Counted from the stretch's first letter, positions 16,883 to 26,488 are shown. The stretch is DNA of 64,000 nucleotides from Lachnospiraceae bacterium (GCA_022483465.1 JAKVNF010000001.1:930001-994000), one strand, 5' to 3'. The notes: a model not told the origin generated them from the letters alone. Translations and numbers: made by a program.

Positions 16883-18277
16883 TCAGGCCTTTGCCTGCTG
16901 CCCCGCCGTCTTCGGATGCCTGCGGTACCAGTCACGGCGCACCAAGGCCCAGACCGCGAGCATCAGGATGTCCGTCAGGATCCAGGAGATCGGGTAGACG
17001 TTCATGAGCCTTGCATAGTCCCGGTCATGGGGAAAGACAAGAAATACCCACCCCAGGCGGAACACGCAGGTTCCCAGCACCGTGATGACTGCCGGTGCCA
17101 GCGGGTGGTCATAGGCCCGTAGCATGGACCCCGGCATGTCAAAGGGCACCTCCAGAAACTGGGTCACCATGGTGTGCCGCATCTTGGTCACCGCAAAGGC
17201 GAGCACCGCCGCATCCCTGGTGTAGAAGCCGAGGAAGGCGGATCTGCCCAGGTAGAACACAATGCCCACGGAAAAGGTCAGGGCAAGGCCCAGGAGGATA
17301 CTGTCCCGAAACACCGCCGTGCAGCGCTCCTCCTTCCCCACCGCGTGGTTCTGGCTGGCAAAGGTCAGGCAGGCCTGGGCCATGCCGCCGCTGAAATAAT
17401 AGGTAAACATGTCGAAGTAGGTCGCGATGGAGGCACCGGCCACCGCATCGGAGCCGAAGCTGTTGATCGCACTCTGGATGCACATGTTGGAGACGGAGAA
17501 CACCGCGCCCTGCAGGCCCGCCGGCAGGCCGATCTGGATCACCTTGCGCAGGATCCCCCGGTCCAAGCACAGGTCCCGCCAGCGGAACTTGAAGGCCCCC
17601 TCCTCGGTGGCGAGGAAGTGGATGACCAGCCCTGCCGCCACCGCGTTGGAGAGGACGGTGGCGATGGCGACGCCGTCCACGCTCCGGTGCAGGACCAGCA
17701 CGAAGAACAGGTTCATGAACACGTTCAGGACGCCGGAGAGGAACAGGGCAAGGAGCGGCCGCCGGCTGTCCCCCTTGCTGCGCAGCACTGCGGAGCCGAA
17801 GTTGTAAACCATCTCGAAGGGCACACCCACCAGGTACAAGCGAAGGTAAAGCTGCGCCAGGTCCATCACATCTGCCGGCGTTGCCATGAGGGTCAGAATC
17901 CAACCCGCAAGGAGCTCTCCCACCGCGATGATGGCAACACTTGCCAGGAGAGAGAAGGCGATCACCGTGTGCACAGCCCGGTGGATTGCCTTTTCCTCCC
18001 GCCTGGCAGCCAGGGCCGCGATGACCACGTTGGCACCAACGGAGATGCCGACAAAGGTGTTGACCAAGAGGTTGATGACGGCGCTGTTGGCACCGACTGC
18101 CGCCTGCGCCTCACTGGAGACAAAGTGGCCCACCACCGCGGTGTCCGCGGAGTTGAACAGCTGCTGCAGGATGCTGGTCATGGTCAGCGGCAGTGCAAAC
18201 AGCAGGAGTCTGGTCCAGATCGGGCCGTTCAGCATATCGACATCATGAGATGATCTCTTTCGCGCATTCTTCTGCAA
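16883..18277 (-). CDS. MATE family efflux transporter
   Basis: A 464-aa polytopic inner-membrane protein with about twelve hydrophobic helices and the MATE N-terminal pattern PLTMTSILQQLFNSADTAVVGHFV. The second half repeats the fold (QIGLPAGLQGAVFSVSNMCIQSAINSFG). Expected to export drugs or organic cations using a Na+ or H+ gradient; the substrate is unknown. The start is a TTG at 18277 with GGAAGG upstream. An in-frame ATG 42 bases downstream is possible but weaker. A T-rich hairpin lies beyond its 3' end. Confidence 0.92.
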   Translation of the reverse strand: MQKNARKRSSHDVDMLNGPIWTRLLLFALPLTMTSILQQLFNSADTAVVGHFVSSEAQAAVGANSAVINLLVNTFVGISVGANVVIAALAARREEKAIHRAVHTVIAFSLLASVAIIAVGELLAGWILTLMATPADVMDLAQLYLRLYLVGVPFEMVYNFGSAVLRSKGDSRRPLLALFLSGVLNVFMNLFFVLVLHRSVDGVAIATVLSNAVAAGLVIHFLATEEGAFKFRWRDLCLDRGILRKVIQIGLPAGLQGAVFSVSNMCIQSAINSFGSDAVAGASIATYFDMFTYYFSGGMAQACLTFASQNHAVGKEERCTAVFRDSILLGLALTFSVGIVFYLGRSAFLGFYTRDAAVLAFAVTKMRHTMVTQFLEVPFDMPGSMLRAYDHPLAPAVITVLGTCVFRLGWVFLVFPHDRDYARLMNVYPISWILTDILMLAVWALVRRDWYRRHPKTAGQQAKA

Positions 18278-18372
18278 GGTGGTTGTCCTTCCTTTCCCGT
18301 TGTCCTCTCGGCCGCAGGCGCGGCGGTTCCGATTGTACCCCCGTTATTCCGTCCGGAAAAGGGGCGGTCAGT

Positions 18373-18419
18373 AAAAGACGGCACCTTCCGGCGTTTCACG
18401 CCGCACAGTGCCGTCTTTC
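18373..18419 (-). terminator. Rho-independent terminator after the small-protein gene
   Basis: Stem AAAGACGGCAC / GTGCCGTCTTT with a second internal hairpin (CGGCG/CGCCG). On the minus strand it is followed by TTTTAC. It ends the glutaredoxin-like plus 107-codon gene unit before the MATE gene. Confidence 0.75.
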
Positions 18420-18743
18420 TCAGAACGTATCCCCGTCTTCGTCGTCCCCGGAGTCCAGGCCCCTCCAGTAGATCTCGTTGACTTTTCCGTTGTAGTACTC
18501 CGCCTTTTTCTTTGCCATCCACCGGTCCCGATCGTCGCAGATCGCGAGCATCTCGTCCGTGATCTCCTCCGCGGACCTGGGATGGGCGCTGGCAAGGTAC
18601 CCCAGCATCCGGTGCAGGGCCGCCGGGGTCGCCAGTTGTTCTCCTAGCAGATACCCCAGCTCCGGCGGATATCCCATCGCGGCGATCTTGTTGACCAGTT
18701 CCGCCCGGAGCGCCTTTCTCTGTCTCTCGCCTTCTTGGTCCAC
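18420..18743 (-). CDS. Conserved small acidic protein, function unknown
   Basis: A 107-aa soluble, charged protein with no recognised domain. Its middle section (LVNKIAAMGYPPELGYLLGEQL, then SAEEITDEMLAICDDRDRW) has the look of a conserved Lachnospiraceae hypothetical. The end is strongly acidic (DSGDDEDGDTF). The start is GTG 18743 with AGAGG upstream, 11 bases after the glutaredoxin-like stop, so the two are in one transcription unit. Possible regulatory or redox-related role by association only. Confidence 0.7.
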   Translation of the reverse strand: MDQEGERQRKALRAELVNKIAAMGYPPELGYLLGEQLATPAALHRMLGYLASAHPRSAEEITDEMLAICDDRDRWMAKKKAEYYNGKVNEIYWRGLDSGDDEDGDTF

Positions 18744-18754
18744 AGTCTTTCCTC

Positions 18755-19072
18755 TCAGCAGTTTCCGGTGTGGCCGATGCCGCAGGCAGGGGCATCCTCT
18801 TTCGGCAGGGGTTCCTTTCCCTGCTCTCTCAGATATCCCTCCCAGTCGAGGGTGATGCTTCCATCCTCCTCCACCAGGGCGGGGATACCAATGGAGTTGC
18901 TCCCCCGGACGTTGGCAAAGGCGGCCTCGGTGTCCCGAAGCTTCAGAAACTCCTTCATATATTTCAGGCTCTTCGTGATGTCGCAGAAGTTCCGCTCAAT
19001 TCCGTAGTGGTCAAAATTTCGCTCGCTCTCCCGGCAGTCCGGGCAGAGGGCGCTTCCGTATACTTTCAGCAT
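18755..19072 (-). CDS. Glutaredoxin-like protein
   Basis: A 105-aa thioredoxin-fold protein with the redox motif CPDC at residues 10-13 (GSALCPDCRESE) and the cis-Pro segment SIGIPALVEEDG. Probably reduces disulfides or handles thiols in the cytoplasm. Start ATG 19072 has AAGGAGATCACC upstream; the long upstream extension of this frame is antisense to another gene and is rejected. First gene of a two-gene unit. It ends with Cys-containing GIGHTGNC. Confidence 0.85.
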   Translation of the reverse strand: MLKVYGSALCPDCRESERNFDHYGIERNFCDITKSLKYMKEFLKLRDTEAAFANVRGSNSIGIPALVEEDGSITLDWEGYLREQGKEPLPKEDAPACGIGHTGNC

Positions 19073-19237
19073 GGTGATCTCCTTTCCGTGATGTGTGGAC
19101 GAAGGGTCCACGTCTTCTCCCATCATACCATGGACCGGGCGATCGCACAGACAAAACAGGACCTCCGCAGGAATGGTACAATACCTCCATACTGCAAAAA
19201 ACAGGATCCGGTTCAAACGGGAGAGAGGAGAACGGGC

Positions 19238-20164
19238 ATGAAGATCCGAAGTGTCGCACTGATTGGGGCAGGAGCCGTCGGCTCCTATTTTATCTGGGGG
19301 CTTTCCGCCGTCCCGGACATTGACTTCTGCGTCGTCGCAGAGGGAGAGCGCAGGGAGCGCCTTCTTAAGGAGGGGCGCTGCATCAACGGAAAAGTAATCC
19401 ACTTCCCCGTCCGCACGCCCGAGGAGGCGCGGGGCGTGGACCTTTTGCTTGTCGCCACCAAGTACACGGGACTTCCCGCCGTCCTTCCCGCCATCGAACA
19501 GATCACCGTGCCGGGGACGACCACGGTCATGAGTCTTCTCAACGGCGTTGACTCCGAGGAGATCATCGCGGAGAAAATCGGCTGGCCGCCCATCGTCCAC
19601 GCCTACATGGTGATCGCCTCCGAGCGGACAGGCAGCAGCATCCGCTTTGACCCGAAGGCGACCAAGGGCCTTGTCTTCGGAGAGGCCAGCACCCCGGACA
19701 AGACCGACCGGTGCGCCGCGATCGAGGCGCTCTTCGCAGGCTCACAGGTGCATGCTCACTTTGTCCCGAACATCATCCAGCAGCAGTGGGCAAAGTTCTG
19801 CCGCAACCTCTCCTACAACATCCCCCAGGCGATCCTCTCCGTCGGCATCGGCGCCTTCCAGGACAGTGTCTATGTCAGCGCGGTGTCAAAGGCCCTGGAG
19901 GATGAGGTCATCCGCGTGGGCAGTGCGTACGGGATCGAGGTGCCCCGTATTGACCGTCTTTACAACGCGCGCTACAGCAAGAAAAACCGCTACTCAACAC
20001 TCCAGGACCTGGACGCCAAGCGGCACACCGAGGTCGACATGTTCTGCGGCGTGCTGATGCAGAAGGCGGCGGCAAAGGGTCTTGCTGTTCCCACAGCAGA
20101 GACCTGCTATAACCTGATCAAGGCACTGGAAGAAAAGAATGACGGGAAATTTGACTACGCATGA
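19238..20164 (+). CDS. 2-dehydropantoate 2-reductase family protein (PanE/ApbA)
   Basis: A 308-aa NADPH-dependent reductase. N-terminal Rossmann motif GAGAVGSY (residues 10-17). Lys in ATKYTG and the C-terminal helical domain with KFCRNLSYN contain the usual catalytic Lys and substrate Asn regions. The family reduces ketopantoate to pantoate for coenzyme A synthesis, but clostridial genomes often carry several paralogues with other 2-keto acid substrates. AGGAG precedes ATG 19238. Stands alone, divergent from the glutaredoxin-like gene, followed by a bidirectional terminator. Confidence 0.85.
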   Translation: MKIRSVALIGAGAVGSYFIWGLSAVPDIDFCVVAEGERRERLLKEGRCINGKVIHFPVRTPEEARGVDLLLVATKYTGLPAVLPAIEQITVPGTTTVMSLLNGVDSEEIIAEKIGWPPIVHAYMVIASERTGSSIRFDPKATKGLVFGEASTPDKTDRCAAIEALFAGSQVHAHFVPNIIQQQWAKFCRNLSYNIPQAILSVGIGAFQDSVYVSAVSKALEDEVIRVGSAYGIEVPRIDRLYNARYSKKNRYSTLQDLDAKRHTEVDMFCGVLMQKAAAKGLAVPTAETCYNLIKALEEKNDGKFDYA

Positions 20165-20305
20165 GTGCTGCCAGCGCAGAAAATGGTCTTCCGATCGCTG
20201 CATTACAAATCTTTCGCTGCCCTGGGTGGACTCGACAGTCCGCAAGCAAGCGCGCTGTTTCAATCCATGACCTTTTGACCGGATCGGGAAAATGACCGGG
20301 CAAAC

Positions 20306-20341
20306 AAAAATCAGGGCGCCAGTCCTGGCGTCCCGATTTTT
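20306..20341. terminator. Bidirectional Rho-independent terminator
   Basis: Stem AGGGCGCCA / TGGCGTCCC with flanking AAAAATC and GATTTTT, between the convergent reductase and GH5-like genes. Confidence 0.88.
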
Positions 20342-20374
20342 GTGGATCTGATAGAATTACTGTCCCATCGCTTC

Positions 20375-21535
20375 TCAGAGGATATGGCAGCCGCTCCGGA
20401 GCATCTGTGCCAGTTCCCAAGCATATGCCCTCAATTCCTCCATGTTCTGCTGTTTTTGCTTGCGAAATGCATAGATTCTCGCTGTCGGAGGAATCCGCAT
20501 GGACACCATCTGCCCTGCCTCAAGGAGATTTGCCGCCTCCTCCATGGTTTCAAGCAAATCATCTGTCTTCGTATTTTCTTTATAAGCAAAGACATCTTCG
20601 CTACTGTCAGTGAGCTGCCGCTTTAACCGCTCAATAACATTTCTGGCATGTGCTTCCCGATCCGGCTTCTCCGGCACCAAAGTCTCAAGATTCCGATTTC
20701 GAAAACATCCTGTAATGGCTGCAGGAATGGACGGATCTCTGACAGTCCCATCCTCATAGAATATGCCATGCACTTCTCCCCAGTAGCCCTCGATCATCAG
20801 GCAGAACACATACCAGGGAATATGGTACGAATCCATGATCTGTATCGTCACATCGTATGGGTTGGCGCGCGCGACGCAGCTCATCTCATTGTTGATCACA
20901 GGCTTGCCATATTTTTGACCGACAGCAAGCGCTTCCTCCGCTGCAGTCCGTATACCTTTCACCGTCTCTGAATAGTTGTGGTAGCTGATCACATCGACCA
21001 AATCCGCTGTCTCAACAAGATATTTCGTCATATAGTGACCGACGGTAATTGCATTGACTGGATCTTTGCTCTTGATGTAGCTGCAAAAATGCCGGACGAA
21101 TTTCCAGAGCTTTCTGAGTCTCGACGCCTGCTCCTCCTCTGTGACATTTTTGTTGATGTAGTCATTGCAAGCTGGTTCGTTCATGATGTCCCACATCAGC
21201 AGTGCTTCATTGTTCTGGAAGATCCGAAGCATGTCGTCACAGTACTTCTCCCCGCGTGGAAAGTAAGCTTCTTCCAGCTTCTCCGGGTTCAGCATGTTTC
21301 CATTAAAGAGGATCGGCACCATTGTGACGTTGTTCGTTCTGCAAGTTTCTGCAAAATTCTTGATAAAACTGACGTACGTCTGCGGATCCTTTTCATAGGT
21401 ATCAGGCTCAAGCCAAAATCGTACGCTGTTGATACCGATTCTCTTCGCATAGCCAAGATGTCGTTCTGCTGTTTGGGGGTCACGTGGCGATCCATTCACT
21501 CCTTTTACAAAGCTGTAATCTCTCAATGGCTTCAT
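20375..21535 (-). CDS. Cellulase-superfamily (GH5-like) glycoside hydrolase
   Basis: A 386-aa cytoplasmic TIM-barrel protein. The acid/base candidate is Glu120 in MWDIMNEPACND and the nucleophile candidate is Glu217 in KPVINNEMSC, the spacing and strand context expected for clan GH-A retaining enzymes. The start KGVNGSPRD and NSVRFWLEPDTYEKDP fit the first barrel strands. No signal peptide, so it should act on imported oligosaccharides. Last gene of the transporter operon. The subfamily and substrate cannot be set from sequence reading. Confidence 0.75.
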   Translation of the reverse strand: MKPLRDYSFVKGVNGSPRDPQTAERHLGYAKRIGINSVRFWLEPDTYEKDPQTYVSFIKNFAETCRTNNVTMVPILFNGNMLNPEKLEEAYFPRGEKYCDDMLRIFQNNEALLMWDIMNEPACNDYINKNVTEEEQASRLRKLWKFVRHFCSYIKSKDPVNAITVGHYMTKYLVETADLVDVISYHNYSETVKGIRTAAEEALAVGQKYGKPVINNEMSCVARANPYDVTIQIMDSYHIPWYVFCLMIEGYWGEVHGIFYEDGTVRDPSIPAAITGCFRNRNLETLVPEKPDREAHARNVIERLKRQLTDSSEDVFAYKENTKTDDLLETMEEAANLLEAGQMVSMRIPPTARIYAFRKQKQQNMEELRAYAWELAQMLRSGCHIL

Positions 21536-21550
21536 ATCGTTTCTCCTCGT

Positions 21551-22696
21551 TTACAGGCTTGCATAGATGACATTTCGAAGTCTTGGATGGATGTACGGCT
21601 CATCATTGGGAATTCGCTGATGCCCGTACACGACAGTCAGTTGTTCCGTTGGATCGATGATGAGATCCGTTCCGGCAAGACCTGCCCATCCAAACTCACC
21701 AATATTGCTGTTGCTTCCTCCGAAGGATGGATTCGTCATCGTCCGCACACCGTAGCCGTACCCATATCCACGCATATGGATCCAGTCAAAATCCTGCTGC
21801 TGGGTTGGTGTCAGTGCATTGGTCGTCATCATCTTAACCGTTTTGCTGCCCAGGATCCTGACCCCATCCGATGAAGTTCCCAGCTTGCACAGCATCTCTG
21901 CAAATTTCATGTAATCCGCTGCGGTACAGAATAGCCCAGCCCCACCGCTCTCAAAAACCGGATCGGTCTCATGGAATGCCGGGACGAGCTCGCCAGTCTT
22001 CTCTTCGAATGTGTAAAGCGTTGCGAGCCTGTTTTTCTCCGACTCCGGAAGATGAAACCAGGCATTGTTCATTCCGAGTGGCCTGAAGATGTTCTCTGCC
22101 ACATAGGCAGAAAAAGCCTGACCGGATATGACCTCCACCAGGGCCGCCAGGAGATCATGGCTGTATCCATAATGCCAGTGCGTGCCAGGATCAAATAGCA
22201 GCGGTATCTTTGCAAGCTCTCGAGCGAACACTCTCAGCGGTACTTTAGACAGCCCTGCACCATTACCAAACCTGCTTCGCAATGCTCTGCCGGTTGCATT
22301 TTCATCCTGTGGGTAGCAGTAACCGGACGTCATAGTAAACAGGTCACGGATCCGAATGGGCGCACTGGCGGGCCGAATGATCTCATTGCCATTTTCCTGC
22401 TTCTCAACTACTTTGCTCTCCTGAAACTCCGGAAGGTAATCTGACAGGGGATCCGTCATCAGGAATGCACCGTGCTCATACAGTTGAAGCGCTGCGACGC
22501 AGGTGATCGGTTTTGTCATGGAAAACATGTGAAGGATCGTATCCTTCGAGTATGGAATTCTGTGTTCCGGATTTGCATATCCCGACGAATAGCTCAGGAC
22601 TTCCTTCCGGTTGTGATAAACAAGGCAGATACTGCCCGGCAGCTGCCGTTTGTCATCGATTTCTTCCAAAAAGGCCTGGATTTGCTCTGTCTTCAT
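21551..22696 (-). CDS. Serine hydrolase, beta-lactamase class C fold
   Basis: A 381-aa protein with the catalytic SxxK motif SMTK at residues 59-62, a YxN-like YSH motif in HYGYSHDLLAALVEV, and a C-terminal GWAGLAGTDLIIDP segment near the KTG-equivalent strand. No signal peptide, so it is probably an intracellular esterase or carboxylesterase rather than a penicillin-binding protein. It lies inside a sugar-uptake operon 15 bases upstream of a GH5-like gene, suggesting removal of acyl decorations from imported oligosaccharides (inference). Confidence 0.82.
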   Translation of the reverse strand: MKTEQIQAFLEEIDDKRQLPGSICLVYHNRKEVLSYSSGYANPEHRIPYSKDTILHMFSMTKPITCVAALQLYEHGAFLMTDPLSDYLPEFQESKVVEKQENGNEIIRPASAPIRIRDLFTMTSGYCYPQDENATGRALRSRFGNGAGLSKVPLRVFARELAKIPLLFDPGTHWHYGYSHDLLAALVEVISGQAFSAYVAENIFRPLGMNNAWFHLPESEKNRLATLYTFEEKTGELVPAFHETDPVFESGGAGLFCTAADYMKFAEMLCKLGTSSDGVRILGSKTVKMMTTNALTPTQQQDFDWIHMRGYGYGYGVRTMTNPSFGGSNSNIGEFGWAGLAGTDLIIDPTEQLTVVYGHQRIPNDEPYIHPRLRNVIYASL

Positions 22697-22712
22697 CTAT
22701 CTGTTCCCCTAT

Positions 22713-23549
22713 TCAGGACTTGACGGCACCTGCAACCATGCCTGCAACAATGTATTTCTGTGCGCAGAAATAGATGATCACCGGAGGCACCAGTGCAATC
22801 AAAGATGCTGCAAAAGCGAGGTTGATGTTTGCGGAATACTGGCCGAAGAAGAAAAACTGCATCAGGGGCAGTGTCTTCATCTCATCCTTCTGAATCAGGA
22901 TCAGAGGAAGGAAGAAGTCATTCCAGGAAGAGAGAAAGCAGAGGACGCCGACGGTCATGGTGATCGGTTTCAGGAGAGGAAGAACAATCTTCATAAATAC
23001 CTGATATCGATTTGCGCCATCAATCGATGCAGCCTCTTCCAGGGCCACCGGAACCGTCTTGATAAAGCCGGCATACAGGAAGACGTAATATCCCATGTAT
23101 ACACCAAGTTCTGCAAAAATGACGCCAAACAGCGTGTTGAGTGCATGTGCACGAGAGAGTTCCTGATATAGCGGGAACATAATGGTCTGGAACGGAATCA
23201 AAATGACCATCTGGAAAAAGTAATAAACGAAATTGTAGAACTTGTTATTCTTTCTCGTGATCATGTATGCGCTGGCGGAGCAGCAAATAATGATGAGGAT
23301 CACCACGCTTACCGCCACAATGGAACTGTTGATGATCGCGCTGAAATAGTTCTTCAGCTTGAACGCATCCACGAAATTCTGCAGATAGATTGAAGTCGGG
23401 AAAGCCAGCTTGGTCTTTGCAAATTCCTGTTTTGACTTGAATGCATAACAGATTGCAACATAGAACGGGGCAAGGCTGATGATCGCAACCAACCAGAGAA
23501 TCGTGATCCGAAGCGCCTTTAATACCTTATATCTTGTATTGTGGATCAT
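22713..23549 (-). CDS. Carbohydrate ABC transporter permease (MalG type)
   Basis: A 278-aa inner-membrane permease with six hydrophobic segments. It has the cytoplasmic EAA loop (EEAASIDGANRYQVFMKIVLPLLKP) that contacts the ATPase. Start ATG 23549 overlaps the stop of the preceding permease by four bases (ATGA). It pairs with that MalF-type subunit and the binding lipoprotein at 24522. No ATPase gene is nearby; such systems often share a multitask MsiK/UgpC-type ATPase encoded elsewhere. Confidence 0.93.
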   Translation of the reverse strand: MIHNTRYKVLKALRITILWLVAIISLAPFYVAICYAFKSKQEFAKTKLAFPTSIYLQNFVDAFKLKNYFSAIINSSIVAVSVVILIIICCSASAYMITRKNNKFYNFVYYFFQMVILIPFQTIMFPLYQELSRAHALNTLFGVIFAELGVYMGYYVFLYAGFIKTVPVALEEAASIDGANRYQVFMKIVLPLLKPITMTVGVLCFLSSWNDFFLPLILIQKDEMKTLPLMQFFFFGQYSANINLAFAASLIALVPPVIIYFCAQKYIVAGMVAGAVKS

Positions 23550-24409
23550 AATTCAATCTCCCTCTTTCTGAGACTCCTCGTGACAATCTGGGAAAGTACC
23601 AGGCAGACTATCAGATAAATGACAGCCACGGCCTGTCCATAACCGACCTTATTGTACGGGAAAAGATATTCATAAATGTAATAGGCCATCGACTCACTGG
23701 CATGATTGGGGCCGCCATTGGTTGCAACATAGGAGTAGTCGTACATACGCAGGCCACCAGCGATCCAATACGGGATACAGTAGGTAAACGCCGGAGCAAT
23801 CATCGGAATGGTGATGTTTTTGAACTTGGCCCAGAATCCGGCTCCATCGATCGTTGCAGCCTCATAATAGTCTGAAGGAACTCCCTTAAGTGCCGCCAGA
23901 TAAATCATCATGGCCAAGCCGGTCTCTTTCCAAATGGCCATCGCGCAGAGGCCGATCATCACCGTTTTCTCCTTGATGAGCGGACTTTCCAATCCAAAGA
24001 GGCTGAAGAAATCACTGTAAACATACATCCACATGTAGGAGACCAGGACCAGACTCACGACAAGAGGAACAAAGATGATACTCTTGATCACGTTGACGCT
24101 GCGGAATTCGTTCACCACCATCATCGCAAATACCAAGCCAAGGATGTTGATCACCACAGTTGTAACCACCGTATAGAGGGCCGTGTTGCAAATGGGTTTG
24201 ATGAGATCCTTATCATGAATAATTGTGTTGTAATTCTTCAGCCCCACAAAGTTCATCTGTTTTGACATTCCATTCCAATCCGTAAAGGAATAGCGGATGC
24301 CAGCTATCATCGGGATGATGATGACAAGAATGAAAACAATGATTGCGGGGAGAACAAAGACAAAATCTCCCAATTCACGTCGAATTTTTCTCTTTGTTGC
24401 ACTATTCAT
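23546..24409 (-). CDS. Carbohydrate ABC transporter permease (MalF type)
   Basis: A 287-aa membrane protein of the binding-protein-dependent permease superfamily. Hydrophobic N-terminal helix FVFVLPAIIVFILVIIIPMI, the motif SFTDWNGM common to MalF/UgpA subunits, and the EAA loop YEAATIDGAGFWAKFKNITIPMIAP. Forms the heterodimeric channel with the following permease. It is separated from the binding-protein gene by 112 bases holding an attenuator-like hairpin, a usual arrangement for making excess binding protein. Confidence 0.93.
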   Translation of the reverse strand: MNSATKRKIRRELGDFVFVLPAIIVFILVIIIPMIAGIRYSFTDWNGMSKQMNFVGLKNYNTIIHDKDLIKPICNTALYTVVTTVVINILGLVFAMMVVNEFRSVNVIKSIIFVPLVVSLVLVSYMWMYVYSDFFSLFGLESPLIKEKTVMIGLCAMAIWKETGLAMMIYLAALKGVPSDYYEAATIDGAGFWAKFKNITIPMIAPAFTYCIPYWIAGGLRMYDYSYVATNGGPNHASESMAYYIYEYLFPYNKVGYGQAVAVIYLIVCLVLSQIVTRSLRKREIEL

Positions 24410-24453
24410 GGTGATTCCTCCAGCGGCGTCATAGCGTCAGTTTCTTACTCTGA

Positions 24454-24486
24454 TAAAAGGGCACCGATTGCACTGATCGATGCCCT
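24454..24486 (-). terminator. Attenuator-like terminator after the binding-protein gene
   Basis: Minus-strand stem AGGGCA / TGCCCT with a second stem CGAT/ATCG inside, followed by TTTTATC. It is shorter than the other terminators in the window and sits between the binding-protein and permease genes, so partial read-through is likely. Confidence 0.6.
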
Positions 24487-24521
24487 CCCGATTTCAGGAA
24501 TTCTTACTGTCTCCTGCTTAA

Positions 24522-25910
24522 TTATTTTCTTGCGGATGCAAACTCCTGATCAATCTCGTTGCACCAGTCAGCTGCTGTCATGCTGTCATCATTGACAAAG
24601 TCATGAAGGGTAGCGTAATAAGCGGTGTTGTACTGTCCAGAGAAGTTGGATACGGAAGCCCATGCAGTCGTCTTCTTCGTAGCGATCTCGTTTGCGATGT
24701 CCTGCGCCGGTGCAGGAAGGCTGTCACACTCAACGCCATCCAGAGCACTCAGCTGAGAAGCTGTGCCGCACCACTTTGCATTGACGTCCGGCCTGGTCGC
24801 ATACTCAAGGAAAGCAAGCGCTGCATCTTTGTTCTGGGTATCCTGAGAGATCATCCAACAGTCATCGATATTGACCGGAACCGCATTGTCATCTGCCGTA
24901 TTCTCGGAAGGATACATAAAGCCTCCGAAGTTGCCATCCGGATTGTAACCAAGGATGGAACCAAGCCCCCAGGTTCCGATGATGATCATTGCCGTGTCAC
25001 CGTTTGCAAACATCTGCTCTGCGCGTGCCGTATCAATGCTCTTGCAATCCGTGTTCTGATACTTCATGATCTCGCGCCACTCATCGAGTGCCTCAGAGTA
25101 TCCCGGATAGTCCGAGAAACTTGCCCCATCCATGAGCTCCTGGGCGTTGTTCTCCGCCTGCTCCCACTTTGCACCGTAGTAGATGGTGTAGAAGTTGGCG
25201 CCAATTGCGATATCGTCTGTGTAGCCAGCGGCGCAGGGAACAATTCCGTCATCACTGAGTTTTTTGCAGACGGAAATGAACTCATCGTAGGTAGTCGGAA
25301 TCTCAATTCCTTCCTTTTCAAAGATATCCTTGTTGTAGAAGACCACGTTGGCCATCTGATCCAGCGGAATTCCGTAAACGCCGTCGTTATAAGTCACGCA
25401 GGCTTTTGAAGACTCCGACAAACGACTCGTGAAGTCCTCGCCGGACAGATCCATAATCAGGCCATTATCAATCAAATCGGTGTTGCTCTTAGGCTGTCCG
25501 AAGATGATATCCGGTGCCTCGTTGGTCGAGAAGCGAAGCTTGATGACATCCGTGTAATTGTCCATTGACATGGCTTCGGTATTAACCGTCACATTCGGAT
25601 ACTCACTCTCAAATCCGGAAACCAGTTCATCGAGTGCTGCAATCTTGTTATCCTCCGTCAGGTAATGGATCAGATTCAGTTCTCCAGAAATATCCGTGTT
25701 AGCCGTGGAGGATGTTTCCGTGGCCGCTTCCGCACTGTCCGTTGCTGCCGCCGCAGAGGTCTCGGCTGCAGGGGCTGCTTCTGTAGCAGCCGTGGTAGAG
25801 CTGCTGGATGCGGTATTTGACCCTGAGCTCGAACTGGCGCCGCAGCCCGCAACAGCTCCCGTGACCATGAGTGCTGTGAGGACAATGCTTAATAACTGTT
25901 TCTTTTTCAT
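24522..25910 (-). CDS. Carbohydrate ABC transporter substrate-binding lipoprotein
   Basis: A 462-aa family 1 sugar-binding lipoprotein. Signal peptide MKKKQLLSIVLTALMVTG with lipobox AVAG-C and lipidated Cys23, then an Ala/Thr/Ser/Glu-rich tether of about 50 residues and the binding fold (ELNLIHYLTEDNKIAALDELVSGFE). ATG 25910 is set by the signal peptide and by AGGAGGG directly upstream. First gene of the operon with two permeases, a serine hydrolase and a GH5-like enzyme. Upstream lies the YesM/YesN-type two-component pair, the likely original activator. Confidence 0.93.
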   Translation of the reverse strand: MKKKQLLSIVLTALMVTGAVAGCGASSSSGSNTASSSSTTAATEAAPAAETSAAAATDSAEAATETSSTANTDISGELNLIHYLTEDNKIAALDELVSGFESEYPNVTVNTEAMSMDNYTDVIKLRFSTNEAPDIIFGQPKSNTDLIDNGLIMDLSGEDFTSRLSESSKACVTYNDGVYGIPLDQMANVVFYNKDIFEKEGIEIPTTYDEFISVCKKLSDDGIVPCAAGYTDDIAIGANFYTIYYGAKWEQAENNAQELMDGASFSDYPGYSEALDEWREIMKYQNTDCKSIDTARAEQMFANGDTAMIIIGTWGLGSILGYNPDGNFGGFMYPSENTADDNAVPVNIDDCWMISQDTQNKDAALAFLEYATRPDVNAKWCGTASQLSALDGVECDSLPAPAQDIANEIATKKTTAWASVSNFSGQYNTAYYATLHDFVNDDSMTAADWCNEIDQEFASARK

Positions 25911-26152
25911 GAAACCCTCCTTCTCCGGCCTGAGAGACCGGATCCCATCAAGAAAGCAGCTTCCCTGTCTGCTCTCATCTACTGAGGACATTTTAGGAAA
26001 AGCTGCTGCATGAAACCATCGACGATCTTATCATTTCTGCACAACGAGTTATTAGATATTTTGATCACTATTTGTGATTTTAACCATCCTCCCACCCATT
26101 GATATACAATTGTCACCTCTTGTCGATTTCCGGTATGGCAATATTCATCCTA

Positions 26153-26488
26153 TCAGCTCTTTGTCGGTGCCTCCCCGGTATATTTGCGATAGGCCTGATA
26201 AAAATAGGCGTAGTTGGTGAATCCCACCGCCTCGGCCACCTCATAAACCTTGTACTTGTGTGCCATCAGCATCTCTCTCGCCTTTCCGATCCGGATCTTA
26301 TTCAGTAAGTTTACAAAGGTATCATTCGTCTCGCTCTTCAGAACGCGGCAGACATGTCCCTGGGAGAGGCCAACATAATCTGCCACATCCTTCAGGCTGA
26401 TCTGCTCCGCATAGTGTTCCTCCAGATAATTCTGAATGGCGTTAGTAAGAAAACGGGTTGATAAGCAATAAGTGCATCTTGTAGTCAT
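26153..26488 (-). CDS. Severed AraC-type DNA-binding domain of a YesN-like response regulator
   Basis: 111 codons. The first 19 or so come from the end of the IS1595-type element; from IQNYLEEHYAEQISL onward it is the C-terminal double helix-turn-helix of an AraC/YesN regulator (DVADYVGLSQGHVCRVL and EVAEAVGFTNYAYFYQAYRKYTG). The receiver and linker part of the same gene is on the other side of the insertion (28940-27652). ATG 26488 overlaps the transposase stop as TGATG, so the fragment could be made by translational coupling as a free, phosphorylation-independent DNA-binding domain. It is 242 bases upstream of the transporter operon it may control. Confidence 0.8.
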   Translation of the reverse strand: MTTRCTYCLSTRFLTNAIQNYLEEHYAEQISLKDVADYVGLSQGHVCRVLKSETNDTFVNLLNKIRIGKAREMLMAHKYKVYEVAEAVGFTNYAYFYQAYRKYTGEAPTKS